Below, in pieces: positions 4,629 to 6,753 of a DNA stretch of 6,753 nucleotides. Under the pieces are notes generated by a model, which was not told the origin of the DNA, ran no database searches, and worked only from the letters and a program-made list of their open reading frames with translations. Every line of letters starts with the position of its first letter. The first letter of the stretch is position 1. Source of the DNA: Nitrospinae bacterium RIFCSPLOWO2_12_FULL_45_22 (lineage in GTDB: Bacteria > 2-12-FULL-45-22); the NCBI GenBank assembly GCA_001803565.1, contig MHDQ01000150.1, forward strand, positions 1 to 6,753. Reading direction: 5' to 3'. The translations under genes were made by a program, and so were the position numbers.

Positions 4629-5942
4629 TTAATTCCCTGATTTCTTCCGCTTTTTTGGCCACCAGCTCTCCAATCGTCTCTTGACCTCAGCCTCAAACCC
4701 CTGTCCCTTGGGCTGGTAATAAACCCTACCGCGTAAAGGCCCGGGTAGATAGTCCTCTTCGACAAAACTATTGGGATAGTGATGGGGGTATTTGTATCCC
4801 TGGCTATAACCCAGGGACTTCATCAAATGAGTCGGGGCATTACGCAGGCGCAGAGGTACGGGATAAGAAGGGGACTGCTGTATATCTTTTTCTACCTTAT
4901 TATACGCCTCATATATGGCATTGCTCTTGGGGGCACAGGCCAGATAGACGGTAGCTTGTGCCAGGGCTAGCTTACCTTCGGGTAAGCCTATGAAATGAAA
5001 GGCCTGCATAGCAGATACCGCTATAGTAAGGGCCTGGGGATCAGCATTACCTATATCCTCTGAAGCAAACCGGATTAAACGCCGGGCAACATATAAGGGG
5101 TCCTCACCAGCTTCCAACATCCGCGCTAGCCAATAGAGGGCCGCATCAGGGTCGCTACCCCTAAGGCTCTTATGCAAGGCAGAGATCAGGTTATAATGCT
5201 CTTCTCCATCCTTATCATACAACAATGCCTTACGCTGTAAAGCATCTTGCAAGCCTTCCAGCGTGATAACTTTATTGCCATTATTCTGCCCTACTAAGAT
5301 AGCAGCCGCCAGCTCTAAGGCATTGAGGGCTGTTCGGGCATCACCATCAGATATCCGGGCAATATACTCTAACACCCCGGGCTCTATCTCCAACTCCAGA
5401 TTACCCAGGCCCCTTTCCCGGTCTTGTAAAGCGCGCTGCAAGATAATGATCAAGTCCTCGTCGGTCAAAGGGTTGAGGGTAAAGACCCGGGTGCGGGATA
5501 GGAGTGGGGGTATTATTTCGAATGAGGGGTTCTCGGTAGTAGCGCCAATAAGGATAATGGCCCCTTTCTCTACATGGGGTAAGAAGGCATCCTGCTGGGC
5601 TTTATTGAACCTATGGATCTCATCCACAAAGAGGATAGTGCGACGGCCTTCTAACTGCTGTTTCCTGGCCTCTTCTATCACTCCTCTCAGGTCTTTTACC
5701 CCGGAAAGGACGGCGCTAAAAGAGACAAAATAGGCCCCGGTCTTTTGGGCAATAATATAGGCCAGGGTAGTCTTACCAGTCCCAGGAGGACCCCAGAAGA
5801 TCATGGAGGGTATCTGGTCGGATTGGATGACCCGATACAAAACTTTCCCTTCACCCAGGAGATAGTTCTGGCCAACAAATTCATCCAGCGTCCGGGGCCG
5901 TAGCCTGTCGGCTAAGGGGCTTGCCTGGGTATAATCATACAT
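4629..5942 (-). CDS. rarA: Replication-associated recombination protein A (AAA+ ATPase)
   Basis: RarA (MgsA, the bacterial WRNIP1/Mgs1 relative) is a cytoplasmic clamp-loader-like ATPase acting at stalled replication forks. The 437-residue length is normal. PLADRLRPRTLDEFVGQ at 9-25 is the family's N-terminal signature. Walker A is GPPGTGKTT (51-59), Walker B is LFVDEIH (104-110), sensor 1 is in GATTEN (133-138), the arginine finger is in LSRTRVF (148-154) and sensor 2 is GDAR (200-203). The C-terminal oligomerisation domain includes HYNLISALHKSLRGSDPDAA (249-268) and ASEDIGNADP (293-302). The C-terminus is very basic (KKRKKSGN). The ATG overlaps the end of rmlD by 8 bases. A GAGG about 9 bases upstream is the likely ribosome site, so translation is probably coupled. 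Family assignment is secure. Confidence 0.96.
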   Translation of the reverse strand: MYDYTQASPLADRLRPRTLDEFVGQNYLLGEGKVLYRVIQSDQIPSMIFWGPPGTGKTTLAYIIAQKTGAYFVSFSAVLSGVKDLRGVIEEARKQQLEGRRTILFVDEIHRFNKAQQDAFLPHVEKGAIILIGATTENPSFEIIPPLLSRTRVFTLNPLTDEDLIIILQRALQDRERGLGNLELEIEPGVLEYIARISDGDARTALNALELAAAILVGQNNGNKVITLEGLQDALQRKALLYDKDGEEHYNLISALHKSLRGSDPDAALYWLARMLEAGEDPLYVARRLIRFASEDIGNADPQALTIAVSAMQAFHFIGLPEGKLALAQATVYLACAPKSNAIYEAYNKVEKDIQQSPSYPVPLRLRNAPTHLMKSLGYSQGYKYPHHYPNSFVEEDYLPGPLRGRVYYQPKGQGFEAEVKRRLESWWPKKRKKSGN

Positions 5943-6753
5943 ATCCTGCGGCCTCTAAGTAACGCCTCAAGGCATCTTGCCAGGCAGGCAGAGGTTTCTG
6001 CGTAAGTGCTATATAGGCATTGTTATCCAGTACAGAATAGGTGGGTCGTGGGGCGGGACGGTCTGTTTCAGTGGAAGAAATAGGTATAAGCTCCACATTT
6101 TCTCTCCCAGTTTGTCTTAATATCTCCTGGGCCAGTTGATACCGGCTGCAGTAACCCTGGTTAGTAGCATGTACAATGCCTTTTGCCTGGCACTGTATGA
6201 GGTGACTGATAGCCTCTGCCAGGTCCACAGTATAGGTAGGCGATCCTATCTGATCATTGACCACCCTGAGCGGCTCGCCACGGTCGGCTGCTTCTAAGAT
6301 GCCCTTAACAAAATTTTTCCCTCCCAGCCCAAATAGCCAGGCGGTCCTAATAATCAAATAATTGTCCAAAACCTCCTGAATATGGAATTCTCCTAAGAGC
6401 TTGGAGTTTCCGTATTCATTGAGGGGCTCTGGCAGGTCATCCGGCACATATGGTTCTTTCTTTTCTCCGTCAAAGATATAATCGGTACTAATGTATATCA
6501 TCTTTGCCCTTGCCTCTCTGCAGGCCAACGCGACATGGCGGGTACCTATGCCATTGGCAGTATAAGCTATTCTGTAGTCTAGTTCACTCCCATCCACATC
6601 GGTATAAGCCGCAGTATGAACCACTACCTCGGGCCGTGCTCGATAAATACCATGAGAGGAATCCTCCCTCACGGTAATATCAAATTCTTTTCGGGTAACA
6701 CCAATCACTTCCCAGGAACTATTCTGGGACAGGTTCTTTACTACCTGAGACCC
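5935..6753 (-). CDS. rfbD: dTDP-4-dehydrorhamnose reductase, N-terminus beyond window
   Basis: RmlD/RfbD performs the last step of dTDP-L-rhamnose synthesis, NAD(P)H-dependent reduction of dTDP-4-dehydro-L-rhamnose, supplying rhamnose for cell-surface polysaccharide. The frame is open to the window edge (272 visible residues) and reads GSQVVKNLSQ, so the Gly-rich Rossmann motif and start codon lie just outside. The GTG at 6706-6708 would cut into the family's first strand and is unlikely to be the start. Counting from the first visible residue, the short-chain dehydrogenase/reductase signatures are HTAAYTDVDG (46-55), STDYIFDG (89-96), the catalytic YGNSK (Tyr114, Lys118) and RTAWLFG (136-142). 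NDQIGSPTYT, typical of RmlD, follows. The C-terminus is complete and its last codons overlap rarA. Other rml genes may lie upstream, outside the window. Confidence 0.94.
   Translation of the reverse strand, partial: GSQVVKNLSQNSSWEVIGVTRKEFDITVREDSSHGIYRARPEVVVHTAAYTDVDGSELDYRIAYTANGIGTRHVALACREARAKMIYISTDYIFDGEKKEPYVPDDLPEPLNEYGNSKLLGEFHIQEVLDNYLIIRTAWLFGLGGKNFVKGILEAADRGEPLRVVNDQIGSPTYTVDLAEAISHLIQCQAKGIVHATNQGYCSRYQLAQEILRQTGRENVELIPISSTETDRPAPRPTYSVLDNNAYIALTQKPLPAWQDALRRYLEAAGYV

Noticed and set aside
4600-4640. Possible terminator after rarA (GGG/CCC stem on the minus strand followed by a T-rich stretch)
   Set aside because: Only three G-C pairs with a 6-base loop, and the T-rich stretch is interrupted by C; too weak to call.
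5263-5733. 156-codon plus-strand frame opposite rarA
   Set aside because: It is antisense to the conserved AAA+ core; the Ser/Arg-rich product is typical of a shadow frame.

Overview
The window appears to be bacterial chromosome with moderate, roughly balanced base composition, strong GGAGG-type ribosome sites and tight gene packing. The respiratory genes have the order C-A-B and carry a five-helix dihaem cytochrome b, as in Wolinella succinogenes fumarate reductase and the related succinate:menaquinone enzymes. A GspH/FimT pseudopilin, RarA and RmlD also fit a Gram-negative anaerobe or facultative bacterium. A Desulfobacterota- or Nitrospirota-like source is plausible, but this is an inference and nothing in the window fixes the taxon.

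Layout. Positions 1-473 (+) hold the 3' part of a pseudopilin gene. Positions 474-694 are a small puzzle. The minus strand has a 52-codon open frame. On the plus strand an apparent promoter, a dyad over its -10 and a strong ribosome site serve only a 13-codon frame that stops 4 bases before the convergent frdB stop. Positions 695-4089 (-) are the operon frdC-frdA-frdB: membrane anchor, flavoprotein and iron-sulfur protein of a quinol:fumarate reductase or succinate dehydrogenase. frdC and frdA overlap by 4 bases. frdA and frdB are separated by about 190 bases holding two oppositely oriented arrays of a 7-base repeat (TCAGCNN x4 and GCTGANN x5). A sigma-70-like promoter with a 17-base spacer lies about 100 bases upstream of frdC, and its presumed leader contains a G-rich mirror-symmetric stretch.

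Positions 4215-4628 have no confident gene. They hold a 42-50 codon plus-strand frame with protein-like sequence, followed by short frames broken by stops, which suggests a decayed gene or mobile-element remnant. Positions 4629-6753 (-) are rarA (replication-fork maintenance AAA+ ATPase) preceded by an 8-base-overlapping rmlD/rfbD (dTDP-rhamnose synthesis), whose N-terminus runs off the window end.

How the genes work together. The Frd/Sdh proteins form one membrane complex linking the quinone pool to fumarate/succinate. Every cofactor ligand expected for covalent FAD, the [2Fe-2S], [4Fe-4S] and [3Fe-4S] clusters and two haems b is visible. rmlD and rarA are co-transcribed neighbours with no obvious functional link. 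I found no CRISPR array, tRNA, rRNA, complete insertion sequence or clearly new multi-gene system. The most interesting material is in the intergenic stretches.
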